In this document: one piece after another, positions 15,356-24,130 of the stretch | How positions within the stretch are numbered: position 1 is the stretch's first letter | How the letters are laid out: the number at the start of each line of letters is the position of its first letter | Assembly (NCBI RefSeq): GCF_018861705.1 | Contig: NZ_JAHLEC010000024.1 | Coordinates: forward strand, 1-43,793 | Source: Clostridium psychrophilum | GTDB taxonomy: Bacteria > Bacillota > Clostridia > Clostridiales > Clostridiaceae | DNA length: 43,793 bases | Reading direction: 5' to 3' | Program-made: the position numbers and the translations under genes | Notes under the pieces: generated by a model | The model's input: the letters and a program-made list of their open reading frames with translations, nothing else | Told to the model about the DNA's origin: nothing | Database searches by the model: none

Positions 15356-17137
15356 CTATTTATGCATGAAGAATGCAAAAGCATCTGTTGAATAAGTTGC
15401 ACCCATGTTTCGTACATGAACTGTATTACCTTGGTTATCAGCTACATATGCCAAAGTATGACTTCCACTGTTAACCCAACCCATAAACACAAATGTGTGG
15501 GTTGAAGATCCTGATCCATCAGAAGTTGTAAAACAAATACTTCCTCGTGATAGCTTACTGATATCATATGTGGATACCCATCCACTTGATCTTAAATAAC
15601 TTATATACTGACTTGTATTACATATATATGTTGGTACATTGTTGCCTATTCTTCTCATTGCTTCACTAGAAAAATAAACGCAATTATTTGAAGTGATTCC
15701 ACCATGCAATGCTACAGCCCTATTTACTACACTGCTTACATTAGAACCAGAACTTAAATAGTTTGATAATACTGATCCATTGCTTGTTTGAATTGGTGCT
15801 GATGCTAAAGCTGCTGCTTTATCTGCTGCAACTTTTGCAAGTCTTGTTGCTTCTGCCTTAGCTGCTTGTAATTCAGCTAGTTTCTCTACTTGTGCTTTAG
15901 ATGTTTTGTCTATTGCTATCTTTGCCAATCTATCTGTTTCAACTTTAGCTAATCTGTCAACTTCAACTTTAGCTAGCCTATCTGCTTCAATCTTAGCCAC
16001 TCTGCCAACTTCGACCTTAGCTAATCTATCTGATTCTACCTTAGCTAGTCTATCTTGCTCTACTTTCGCTAACTTATCTTTAGCTATTTTAGCTGCTCTG
16101 TCTGACTCATCTTTAGATATAGTACCCGCTTGTACATTAGATACTCTATCTGCTTCTATTTTAGCAAGTCTATCTGATTCTACCTTAGCAAGTCTGTCTG
16201 TTTCAACTTTAGCTAATCTATCTGACTCAACTTTAGCTAATCTATCTGTTTCAACTTTAGCAAGCCTATCTGCTTCAGTTTTAGCTACTTTGTCTGCTTC
16301 GATACTAGTGGTACTAGCTGGTTGATCTTTAGTAGTACTAACGGCTTCATTTTTAGAATTACTATCGACTTCGTTAGTAACACTACTAGCTGCTTCTTCT
16401 TTAGTAGTATCAACTGCTTCATTAGTAGTTGCAGTCTCTTCTTTTAATTTAGCAATCTTATCTGCCTCTACTTGAACTAAGTTATCCTCTTTTGCTTTTT
16501 TTGCATCAAGAACTTCTTTTTCTGCTTTATCAGATGCTGCTTTTGCTATTTTGTAATTTTCTGCTGTTTTAAGCTGATTAGCTTTATTTGCATTTTCAGC
16601 AGCTATCTTATTAATTTCTTCTTGTTTTGCACTATTTGCTGCACTTCTTGCCGCATTTGTTGCTGCAGTATTCTTTGCTACATTTGCTGCAACGTTTTTT
16701 GCAGAATTAGCTGCAACATTGTCAGCATCTTTGCTAGTTGTATTTTGGTTTGTAGCCAATAAAACATTAGTAGATTCTACTTTATTGCTTTGGTCTGTAG
16801 CTATATTTGCTTGGTTGCTAGTCTTAATTGGGTTACTTAGCTTGTCCTGTTTAACCTTATTTGTTGCAACATCAACTTTATTTTTAGCAATTAGTTTTTT
16901 AACAGCAACTGCTGCATTTGAAGTATAACTTTTAGTAACTTTTGCAATTGTCGTTTGTTGATTAGATTTTTGATGCTTTGATAAAAATGCCATGTTTTTC
17001 CCTGGTTTTTCTGCTTTATTTGCAATTACCATAGCACTACTACCTAACATTACAACTGTTGCTAATGCTGTTATTGTTACAATTCTAGTTCGTGCCCTTT
17101 TTTTTGCTCTCGTTCTTTTTCTTGTTCTTCTTGACAT
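15356..17137 (-). CDS. Exported octapeptide-repeat protein with CHAP/NlpC-like domain
   Basis: 593 residues. An Arg/Lys-rich start (MSRRTRKRTRAKKRARTR) and a hydrophobic segment (19-40) form a signal peptide or anchor. A Lys/Ala/Asn-rich region leads into about 18 octapeptides of the form DRLAKVET (residues 282-425), a long charged helix. The C-terminal 140 residues hold C486 in NNCVYFSSEAM, H547 in STHTFVFMGW and D567 in AYVADNQG, in the order of papain-like peptidoglycan amidases or endopeptidases; catalysis is inferred. The same domain recurs at 37119-38483. The ribosome binding site is inside a run of eight G residues (17145-17152 as C), which could vary in length. No anchoring motif was seen. 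Confidence 0.85.
   Translation of the reverse strand: MSRRTRKRTRAKKRARTRIVTITALATVVMLGSSAMVIANKAEKPGKNMAFLSKHQKSNQQTTIAKVTKSYTSNAAVAVKKLIAKNKVDVATNKVKQDKLSNPIKTSNQANIATDQSNKVESTNVLLATNQNTTSKDADNVAANSAKNVAANVAKNTAATNAARSAANSAKQEEINKIAAENANKANQLKTAENYKIAKAASDKAEKEVLDAKKAKEDNLVQVEADKIAKLKEETATTNEAVDTTKEEAASSVTNEVDSNSKNEAVSTTKDQPASTTSIEADKVAKTEADRLAKVETDRLAKVESDRLAKVETDRLAKVESDRLAKIEADRVSNVQAGTISKDESDRAAKIAKDKLAKVEQDRLAKVESDRLAKVEVGRVAKIEADRLAKVEVDRLAKVETDRLAKIAIDKTSKAQVEKLAELQAAKAEATRLAKVAADKAAALASAPIQTSNGSVLSNYLSSGSNVSSVVNRAVALHGGITSNNCVYFSSEAMRRIGNNVPTYICNTSQYISYLRSSGWVSTYDISKLSRGSICFTTSDGSGSSTHTFVFMGWVNSGSHTLAYVADNQGNTVHVRNMGATYSTDAFAFFMHK
15863..16294 (-). repeat. 24-bp coding repeat (about 18 octapeptides)
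   Basis: The DNA behind residues 282-425 repeats every 24 bases and encodes D-R-L-A-K-V-E-x. Copies differ at synonymous and some replacement positions; the central ones (GTISKDES, DRVSNVQA) are the most degenerate. Confidence 0.9.
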
Positions 17138-17612
17138 TTGTTATCCCCCCCCGGATCTTTTAGAATCATTTAAATTCTAATATACGTCTTCCAATTATGT
17201 AATTATTAGTGCTTTACCACGGCATAATTGCCATTCTAAAATTGCTAATAAATAACCCTCCCCCACAAATACTTCAAACTATTCATTTCCATATTACATG
17301 GCATAACCCTCTAATTTTCGAGTTACAAATATCGACTAATGTCGCAATATGCCATCTAAAACAATTAATTAATGGTTTGTCTGTTTTTCTCCCCACTACA
17401 CTATATTCGTCTAATTTTTTATAAAAGTTAGTCATTAACGACATAAAGATTTTAAATATATTAAACGATCGGAAATATACTTTTTTACCAATATATATCT
17501 TATAAAAGTATTGTAAAATAGCAACAATAGTTTTATTATTGTATATAGATGTTATTTACAAAAAATACACATGAAAAGAGTTAGTATTGCTTAACTGAAA
17601 AGGGGAATAAAA
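17138..17612. other. 475-bp intergenic region between divergent genes
   Basis: Contains the 8-C tract (17145-17152) that is the ribosome binding site of the minus gene, and a partial match to the dispersed hairpin (GTCATTAACGACAT near 17432). Several GGCAT/ATGCC words may be regulator half-sites (near 17219, 17300, 17350). I see no supported ORF. Confidence 0.5.
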
Positions 17613-18878
17613 ATGGGGTTACAATTTGTTACAGAGCCAGAAAAACCAAAGAAAAGAAAGTTAAAAGCCGTAGAGATAATCGTTGGGGTAGTAGGATTGC
17701 TAGTAGTTATTCAAGGCATCCTTATGTATTCATCTTTATCAAAATACAAAGAAAAGATACATCTAAAAGTATGGGTGGAAGACACAAATTTAAGTGGAAA
17801 AACTAAAGCAGAAGCAACAAACATTATTATGCAAAAACATGCTATAATTGGCAAGAAAAATATAACAATAAAAGTGAACGGAAAACAATATACAATTGAA
17901 GCATCAAAACTTGATATGAAATCTAATTCAAGTGCAATAATTGATAAAGCTTTTGCTATTGGGCGACAAGGAAATATATTTCAAAAATATTTTGATATAG
18001 CATTTCCAAGCCAAAATAAATTTACAATATCACATTCATACAATTATGCTGTTGTAGACTCGATTCTTAAAAAAGTTGTTAAAGATAATAGTAAAAATGC
18101 AACAAACGCATCTATTATTAGAAGTAATTCTGGAAAATTACTTGTAACTAAAGAAGCATATGGTCATACTATTGATCCAGTACTTCTAAAAAAAGATATA
18201 ACAAAAAAAGTTAACAATCTTGATGAGGAACAAAATCTATTAATAGAACCACAACTTATAAAAGTAACACCTAGAATAAAAAAATCTGATTTAGCAGGTA
18301 TAGATACTGTAATATCAAGTTACACAACCAGCTTTGGATCTTCAACCCAGAATCGATCAACAAATATTAGAATAGCTTCTAGTAATCTAAATGGTCATAT
18401 AATTATGCCAGGAGAAATTTTTAGCTTTAATGATGTAGTCGGAGCAAGATCTACAGCTAATGGATATAAAACAGCAATAGGAATTATAAATAATAAAGAT
18501 GTACCTGATATAGGGGGTGGAACCTGCCAGGTTTCAACAACACTTTATAATGCAATGCTTAGAACTAATATAGTTTCTAGAGAAAGATACGCTCATACTT
18601 TGCGATCAGCTTATATTGGTAGAGGACTCGACGCTACAGTTGCTTACGGTCTTCTAGATTATAGATTTAAAAATACTTATTCATATCCAATATATTTAGA
18701 ATCTTCAATACAAAACAAACAATTAACATTTAGTGTCTACTCAAATGCAGCTCTTAACAGTAAACATTATGAAATTATAAATGACATAGTTGGAAGTCAT
18801 GTACATGTATATCGAATAACAACTCAGAATGGTAAACAAATATCTAGAGTTCTTCTTTATACTGATAGAATTGTATAA
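17613..18878 (+). CDS. VanW-family exported protein
   Basis: 421 residues. A membrane anchor (about 23-45) is followed by a peptidoglycan-binding-like region (about 60-215) and a VanW domain (about 235-385) with the landmarks IIMPGEIFSFNDVVG, GGGTCQVSTTLYNA and YPIYLESS. VanW proteins occur beside vancomycin resistance genes but are widespread in clostridia; their biochemical role is unknown. The C-terminal 35 residues are not G5-like. AAAGGGGAATAAAA precedes the ATG. It is monocistronic with a strong hairpin after the stop. A role in wall maintenance fits the neighbourhood (inference). Confidence 0.92.
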   Translation: MGLQFVTEPEKPKKRKLKAVEIIVGVVGLLVVIQGILMYSSLSKYKEKIHLKVWVEDTNLSGKTKAEATNIIMQKHAIIGKKNITIKVNGKQYTIEASKLDMKSNSSAIIDKAFAIGRQGNIFQKYFDIAFPSQNKFTISHSYNYAVVDSILKKVVKDNSKNATNASIIRSNSGKLLVTKEAYGHTIDPVLLKKDITKKVNNLDEEQNLLIEPQLIKVTPRIKKSDLAGIDTVISSYTTSFGSSTQNRSTNIRIASSNLNGHIIMPGEIFSFNDVVGARSTANGYKTAIGIINNKDVPDIGGGTCQVSTTLYNAMLRTNIVSRERYAHTLRSAYIGRGLDATVAYGLLDYRFKNTYSYPIYLESSIQNKQLTFSVYSNAALNSKHYEIINDIVGSHVHVYRITTQNGKQISRVLLYTDRIV

Positions 18879-18898
18879 AACAATTTAAACTTTAATAA

Positions 18899-18941
18899 AA
18901 ATAACCACCAGATCGCAACTTATGCGATTTGGTGGTTATTT
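18899..18941. terminator. Terminator between vanW-like and spoIID-like genes
   Basis: Long arms (AATAACCACCA / TGGTGGTTATT with inner ATCGCA / TGCGAT) and a short loop. It serves the convergent genes on both sides. Confidence 0.88.
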
Positions 18942-19010
18942 TCTTCTACTACCATTTAGTAACTATCTATTCTACTGCTTTTCTATAATGCTATTTCACT
19001 TACCCTAATT

Positions 19011-21377
19011 TTATAATTTTGCATTTACGACGGCTGTCCAATTACTATACGCCTTAGTCTTTCCAACAGTTCGATATGATCTCACTTTATAAAAATAAGT
19101 CCTACCTGTTACGAGCGTCGAATTTGTATAATATAAACCTGATGTTCTTGCAAGTAAGCTATAAACTCCATTATTTGCATTAGATTTATAAACCTCATAC
19201 CCGCTTGCGCCGGTAGCGCCACTCCAGGTAAGTTTAATGCTTTTAGAGTTAATTCTATTAGCTTTAACCTTTGTTGGTATAGATAGAATTGGTTTTGCAT
19301 TAATTGTTGTTAAAAAATAACTATAGATTTTAACGTTGCCTACCATCCTATATGCTCTCACTTTATAATAATAAGTCGTATTTGTCACAAGTCCTGTATT
19401 ATTATAACTTCCTTTAGTAGTTGTTGATATCAATTTATACGAACCTTTAACAGTTGTTGCTCTATAAACTTCATACCCACTTGCTCTAGTTACCGCGTTA
19501 AATTTAACATAGATGCTGTTATATGAATATGATGATACTTTTAACCCTTTAGGTGCTCCAATTGAAACATCAACATTCCACTTTGCATATAGTATTGTGT
19601 TAGTTGTTACTTTATCAGCTTTAAAGTTCCATACAGATAAACACCCAGTTTGTTTATACCAACCAGCAAACGTATAACCTGCTTTTGTTGGCGCTACTGG
19701 TGTTGTTATTAAACCATTATAGTTAACAATTTTACTGCTTACTGCTTTCCCACCTTGGCTATTGAATGTAACTGTACATTTATTCATTGTCCACTTTGCA
19801 TAAAGAGTTGTATTTGCAGCTACTTTATCAGTTGCAAAGTTCCATGCTGTTGAGCATCCGACTTGTTTATACCAGCCAGCAAATGTATAACCTGTTTTCG
19901 TTGGCGCAACTGGAGTTGCTATAACACTATTATAGCTTACGATTTTACTACTTACTGCTTTTCCACCTTGGCTATTAAATGAAACTGTATATTTATTAGC
20001 TGTCCATTTTGCATATAGTATTGTATTTGAAGTAACACTATTGTTTGTAAAGTTCCATGCATTTGCGCCCTTAGATTCTTTGTACCACCCACCAAATGTA
20101 TAACCAGTTTTTGCTGGTGCTACTGGAGTTGCTATAACACTATTATAACTCACGATTTTACTACTTACTGCATTTCCACCTTGGCTATCAAATGAGACCG
20201 CATAATCACTTGCAGCATTTATTATCGTTGTACCGTCATAATAAAACTTTAGAATAGTTTCAAAACTTTGTCCTGCCGATGCTCTATGTTTTGCTCCAAT
20301 CTGACTCATACCTACCCCATGGCCATTGCCTTTGCCATTAAAAGTATAAATGTCAGTTACAGCATCATAAGTTACATTATACAAAGCACTTTCTAAACCT
20401 AAGAACGTCCTTGCAGAATCTTTTCCATAAGATCTATAATAAAGAGTCCCATATTGATCTTTGAAAACTATAGTAATATTTTTAATTCTACCACTAGTAA
20501 ATTTGGTAATGCTATTTAAATCTATTTTCACAAATGTATAATTTACTGGTATTTTTAAAGTAGTTTTTATTTTTAATAAGGTGTTCATAGTAATAGATGT
20601 ATACATTGAATTCCAACCATAGTCTACATCATAAATATCTTGCTTAGTTTTAAGATAGCTAAGTGCACTTCCCCACACATTTTCAGAAGCTTCTGTATAT
20701 CCGCCATCATATGCCGAGTAAAAAGCATCAACAATGTTAGTCCCACTTAAAAGTACCTTACCTTTAGTCGCATCGACTGCAGCAATTACATTTTTTAATG
20801 AAGAATCATAGCCGCCATAAACTTGGCAGTCAGTAGTATCACAAATACTATAACCCCTTGCACTCGTATGTTTGCTTACATTAGCTAAAGCATAGTTTCT
20901 AGCGGCTACTGCCTGTGCTTTTAGTGCTTCAATAGGAAAATAATCAGACATTTCTTTCCCAACAACACCTTTTAAATAATCTTCTATGTATAAAGTATTA
21001 ACAGGTAATACCTTACCTGAACTAATTTTAAAATTTAATGTTCCTCTATAATTTCTAGTATAAATAGATGTTATCTTAATAGTATTTGTTGAAATCACTG
21101 GTATAAGACTTAAATTACTGTACAGTACTCCATTAAAACTCACCTGTGATCCAGATACTTTTAATAAATAGCTTGTACCACTTTTTTTGACGTTGCCGTT
21201 TAAGGTATAATCCCCATTTAATGTTATCGTTAGTTGAGCACACCCCATACTCTCAAGTCCTACACTAATATTTTGACTATTAACATAATTTGAACCAGTA
21301 AATGCATAAGCACCATTTCCTAACATAAAAATGCAAGCAAACAAAGCCACTGTAAATATTCTGAATTTATTTTTCAC
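19011..21377 (-). CDS. SpoIID/LytB-domain protein with InlB-type and FN3-like repeats
   Basis: 788 residues from a GTG at 21377 (GGGGG seven bases upstream). Signal peptide (1-26). SpoIID domain (about 60-405): catalytic Glu E142 in VVGKEMSDYFP, ALKAQAVAARNYAL, a CDTTDC pair (C179, C184) near H170 reminiscent of the zinc site in clostridial SpoIID, GGYTEASENVWGS and GHGVGMSQIGA. Then three Listeria-Bacteroides repeats (about 405-600; each YTVSFNSQGG...GYTFAGWYK...LYAKW) and two FN3-like modules (about 605-788). SpoIID enzymes are lytic transglycosylases acting on denuded glycan. The adhesin-like tail and lack of sporulation neighbours suggest a vegetative surface enzyme (inference). Confidence 0.92.
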   Translation of the reverse strand: MKNKFRIFTVALFACIFMLGNGAYAFTGSNYVNSQNISVGLESMGCAQLTITLNGDYTLNGNVKKSGTSYLLKVSGSQVSFNGVLYSNLSLIPVISTNTIKITSIYTRNYRGTLNFKISSGKVLPVNTLYIEDYLKGVVGKEMSDYFPIEALKAQAVAARNYALANVSKHTSARGYSICDTTDCQVYGGYDSSLKNVIAAVDATKGKVLLSGTNIVDAFYSAYDGGYTEASENVWGSALSYLKTKQDIYDVDYGWNSMYTSITMNTLLKIKTTLKIPVNYTFVKIDLNSITKFTSGRIKNITIVFKDQYGTLYYRSYGKDSARTFLGLESALYNVTYDAVTDIYTFNGKGNGHGVGMSQIGAKHRASAGQSFETILKFYYDGTTIINAASDYAVSFDSQGGNAVSSKIVSYNSVIATPVAPAKTGYTFGGWYKESKGANAWNFTNNSVTSNTILYAKWTANKYTVSFNSQGGKAVSSKIVSYNSVIATPVAPTKTGYTFAGWYKQVGCSTAWNFATDKVAANTTLYAKWTMNKCTVTFNSQGGKAVSSKIVNYNGLITTPVAPTKAGYTFAGWYKQTGCLSVWNFKADKVTTNTILYAKWNVDVSIGAPKGLKVSSYSYNSIYVKFNAVTRASGYEVYRATTVKGSYKLISTTTKGSYNNTGLVTNTTYYYKVRAYRMVGNVKIYSYFLTTINAKPILSIPTKVKANRINSKSIKLTWSGATGASGYEVYKSNANNGVYSLLARTSGLYYTNSTLVTGRTYFYKVRSYRTVGKTKAYSNWTAVVNAKL

Positions 21378-21430
21378 CTTACTACCCCCTTTTACTTCAT
21401 TACATTACAATTAAATCTAATTATGTATTC

Positions 21431-21473
21431 ATCTTCTAGGTCGATGTTGCAGTGACCCAGGAGATAATTTAAT
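21431..21473 (+). repeat. Dispersed 43-bp hairpin repeat
   Basis: 38 of 43 bases are identical to 35137-35179. The stem GGTCG...CGACC becomes GGTCG...TGACC, keeping a G-U pair. The conserved CCCAGGAGAT(A/G)ATTTAA tail follows. It lies upstream of the SpoIID-domain gene, probably in its leader. Confidence 0.85.
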
Positions 21474-21665
21474 ATAAGTTCATATTCAAATAGACATACT
21501 TCCCCCTCATTTATAAAATTATTATCACTTTTATTGTATTATTATAAAATTTATTCAACATATATAATGTATATCGTTCAAAAATGTGATTACTAAATAC
21601 ATAAATCGCTTTTATTTTTCTAAATTAAGCTCAAAATATAAATAACAACCAAATATACAAAAAAA

Positions 21666-21707
21666 AGTACTTATAGAACAGTTTTTTCAAAGTGTTCTAT
21701 AAGTACT
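21666..21707. terminator. Terminator after the second LCP gene
   Basis: Perfect 14-base arms (AGTACTTATAGAAC and complement), 14-base loop, and a T-run on the minus strand just after the LCP stop. Confidence 0.9.
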
Positions 21708-21750
21708 ATCTTAATATTTCAATAGTTCTTTTTTCTATTACAATATGATT

Positions 21751-22713
21751 TTATTTAGATACAGGTTTTATATCATCATATATATACTTATGAAGCTGAT
21801 TTGTTGCAGCAATCATGTCAATAACAAGACAATCCTGTCCATTAATCATTTTATCTGTCCAATAACCATCTACTGGGAATCTTGTTTGATCCATAGTTGT
21901 TATATTAGATCCCATAACTTTTGTACCAAGTTTCATTAAATTTATACTACTCATGCTTGTCTCAGTAAGTGGTAGAAGTTTAGATACAACTGATGGAAAT
22001 TGTGATGCACCTAATGACTGAACTTTTGTAAACATGCCTGTTAATACTGTTCTTTGTCTTTCTGTTCTTTTAAAGTCATCACCAGTAGTATAACGTATTC
22101 GTGAATATGCAACTGCCTGCATACCACTTAAATTCTGCACTCCAGAACCTGTTACTTTTGTTATTGATTGTTTCTCAAGTCCGGCAGTTTCACTCATATA
22201 TTTATTAATTAAAGCAACTTCATCACTCTCAACATTTATTGGTACTCCACCAATAGCGTCTATTAGCTTTTGAAGGTCAAAAAAATCAACTGTGACATAA
22301 TCTTTAATATTTAAATTAAAATTCTCATTAATAGTTTTTATAGCTAGTTGTGGTCCACCGTAGGCATATGCAGCGTTCATTTTTGTTGAACCATGACCAT
22401 CTATTGGTACATATATATCTCTCATCAAAGATGACATTTTAATTTTCTTATGCTTTTGATCTATTGATAAAACTATCATAGAATCTGAACGACTTGCATC
22501 TGTCTTATGTCTTCTATCTACACCAAATAAAGCAATATTGGTTATATCATTGCTTTCTGTCGCTGTACTACTAATACCCAAATCTGAATTAGTTTTTGAT
22601 ATTTTTGTAGTACTCATTTTACTTAGTTGATAAAAAGCGTAGCCAAAACCTGCTCCTACAATCACAACACAAATAACAACTATACTTATAAGAATCTTTT
22701 TCCACCGTTTCAT
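21751..22713 (-). CDS. LCP-family cell-wall glycopolymer ligase (LytR-CpsA-Psr)
   Basis: 320 residues from the ATG at 22713, which has AAGGGGAT seven bases upstream; a longer in-frame form to 22758 is less likely. One membrane segment (about 8-30), then the LCP domain with NIALFGVDRR, SRSDSMIVLSID, KIKMSSLMRDIYVP and YSRIRYTTGDDFKRTERQR. It should attach anionic polymers to peptidoglycan outside the membrane. Very close to the LCP at 9289-10281 along the whole length, so a fairly recent paralogue. It follows the SGNH gene by 67 bases and is probably co-transcribed with it; together they could attach and modify a surface polymer (inference). Confidence 0.93.
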   Translation of the reverse strand: MKRWKKILISIVVICVVIVGAGFGYAFYQLSKMSTTKISKTNSDLGISSTATESNDITNIALFGVDRRHKTDASRSDSMIVLSIDQKHKKIKMSSLMRDIYVPIDGHGSTKMNAAYAYGGPQLAIKTINENFNLNIKDYVTVDFFDLQKLIDAIGGVPINVESDEVALINKYMSETAGLEKQSITKVTGSGVQNLSGMQAVAYSRIRYTTGDDFKRTERQRTVLTGMFTKVQSLGASQFPSVVSKLLPLTETSMSSINLMKLGTKVMGSNITTMDQTRFPVDGYWTDKMINGQDCLVIDMIAATNQLHKYIYDDIKPVSK

Positions 22714-22780
22714 CTTTACATCCCCTTGTTTATAATAATTATTTTTTTCTTCCCACATATGTAATTTTAAATATAATTAA

Positions 22781-23926
22781 CTAATTTGTTGCGAGTCCTA
22801 AAATATTCACTGTTCCCCCTTGGTTAACAGCTGATACTTCAATTTTAATTATATGTTTGCCTACTAAATTATCAGATATTAGATCAGAATAAGTTGCTTT
22901 ATAAGTTGAACTAGTATCTATTGTTTTCACAAGATTACCATCTAAATATACATTGAATTTTCCACCATTTGGCTGGCGGAGATAATGTATAATTGCTAAA
23001 CTATTGGTTGTATTAAAAGTTAAAGTATTTGAAAGCTTGTCCCCAACCAATCCATTATTTATAGTAACCCCACTGTTTACAGTAAATCCGCTATTTATAT
23101 CAGGTGTACTATCAAAAACAAAAGTATTAAGTTTTTTAGTATCCTTGTACAAGGCACTATATTTAATATTTGTTTTTTTCTTAGCTTTATAATTTTTATC
23201 AATAACTTTTTCAACTGTCTTTGCATAGTAACTATATCCCTTATCATTAGGTATTTCTACATCCGTTGTTAGGTTTTCATATGATTCTGGAGTACCCGTG
23301 AATGTTGATATAGTATCCGCAACTTGAAGGTTGTACTGTTTTGATAATTCTTGTATAACCTTTGAATAACTATTATACTCTCTAAATGAACTTTCTATAA
23401 TTGGTACTATTTCAATATTAGGATTAGTTTTTTTAAGTTTAATTATAATACTTTCATAGAAATTTCCGAATTGCGCAGGAGTCATACTCCATTGATCCTT
23501 TTGTCCGAAACACATATATGCTATGTCGTATTTTTTTGTAGCCTTATCGTTATTTAACTCAACCCACGCACGTATTCCTGTAGTACCACCACCTGTAATT
23601 AAATCAGTTGTTACAGTTGATTTATATTTAGTTTTAACATCCTTTGCTATTAAATTAAACCACTTTTCACTATCATTAGTAGACCCATTACTTTGAGCAA
23701 TACTGTCTCCTATTACCAATGCATTTATGTCTTGTTTTTGAGTAAGATTCTCATAGACATTCGAAGTTGGCATTGTTTCGTCCTGATTTAAGCTTTCATT
23801 ATTATGCTTTTCTGCTAAAGCAATAAGTTTTTTTTGGTTTTGACTTTCACGTTTGGCCCCTACGCCAATTCCACAAATTGCTGCTATAATTAAAAGTATA
23901 GATAACGTTACTACAATTTTTTTCAT
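22781..23926 (-). CDS. Exported SGNH/GDSL-like protein with altered catalytic blocks
   Basis: 381 residues. Signal anchor (1-22), then an SGNH fold (about 65-245) and a C-terminal beta-rich domain (about 260-381), possibly carbohydrate-binding. The nucleophile S75 in VIGDSIAQ and the block II glycine (TGGGTTG) are present. Block III, normally GxND, reads GQKD (K143 instead of Asn). Block V, normally DxxH, reads D222-V-E-I225, so the catalytic His is not where expected. It may be inactive, use other residues, or bind rather than cleave acyl groups. It is first in an operon with an LCP enzyme. GGGGAG lies eight bases before the ATG. Confidence 0.85.
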   Translation of the reverse strand: MKKIVVTLSILLIIAAICGIGVGAKRESQNQKKLIALAEKHNNESLNQDETMPTSNVYENLTQKQDINALVIGDSIAQSNGSTNDSEKWFNLIAKDVKTKYKSTVTTDLITGGGTTGIRAWVELNNDKATKKYDIAYMCFGQKDQWSMTPAQFGNFYESIIIKLKKTNPNIEIVPIIESSFREYNSYSKVIQELSKQYNLQVADTISTFTGTPESYENLTTDVEIPNDKGYSYYAKTVEKVIDKNYKAKKKTNIKYSALYKDTKKLNTFVFDSTPDINSGFTVNSGVTINNGLVGDKLSNTLTFNTTNSLAIIHYLRQPNGGKFNVYLDGNLVKTIDTSSTYKATYSDLISDNLVGKHIIKIEVSAVNQGGTVNILGLATN

Positions 23927-24088
23927 GTCATATCTCCCCTTACATATAAAATGCCTACATGCAATTATACTGTTATTTTTACTATTTTGCTATTATTTTC
24001 CGAAATATTTGTAATACTTATTGGATTTTGGGATTATATCTTACTTTTAAATTATATTTACGTAAAATATATCTTATTAAGACAAAAA

Positions 24089-24124
24089 TTATCCAAATAC
24101 ATTTTCATGCACTTGGATAGTTTT
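24089..24124. terminator. Terminator after the M4 protease gene
   Basis: Arms AATTATCCAA / TTGGATAGTT with a 16-base AT-rich loop lie directly downstream of the minus-strand stop at 24131, with flanking T residues. Confidence 0.7.
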
Positions 24125-24130
24125 AATTTT

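Larger units (their letters stand above)
21378..21750. other. 373-bp intergenic region
   Basis: Holds the 43-bp repeat copy at 21431-21473 and the LCP terminator at 21666-21707. A GAGGGGGAAGT site on the minus strand (about 21505) is followed by only three sense codons, so no gene is called. Confidence 0.6.

Noticed and set aside
15906-16325. Long plus-strand ORF (139 codons) opposite the octapeptide repeat
   Set aside because: It is the antisense image of the 24-bp coding repeat and has no ribosome binding site.
17209-17424. 71-codon plus-strand ORF upstream of the vanW-like gene
   Set aside because: No ribosome binding site, and composition typical of non-coding DNA.
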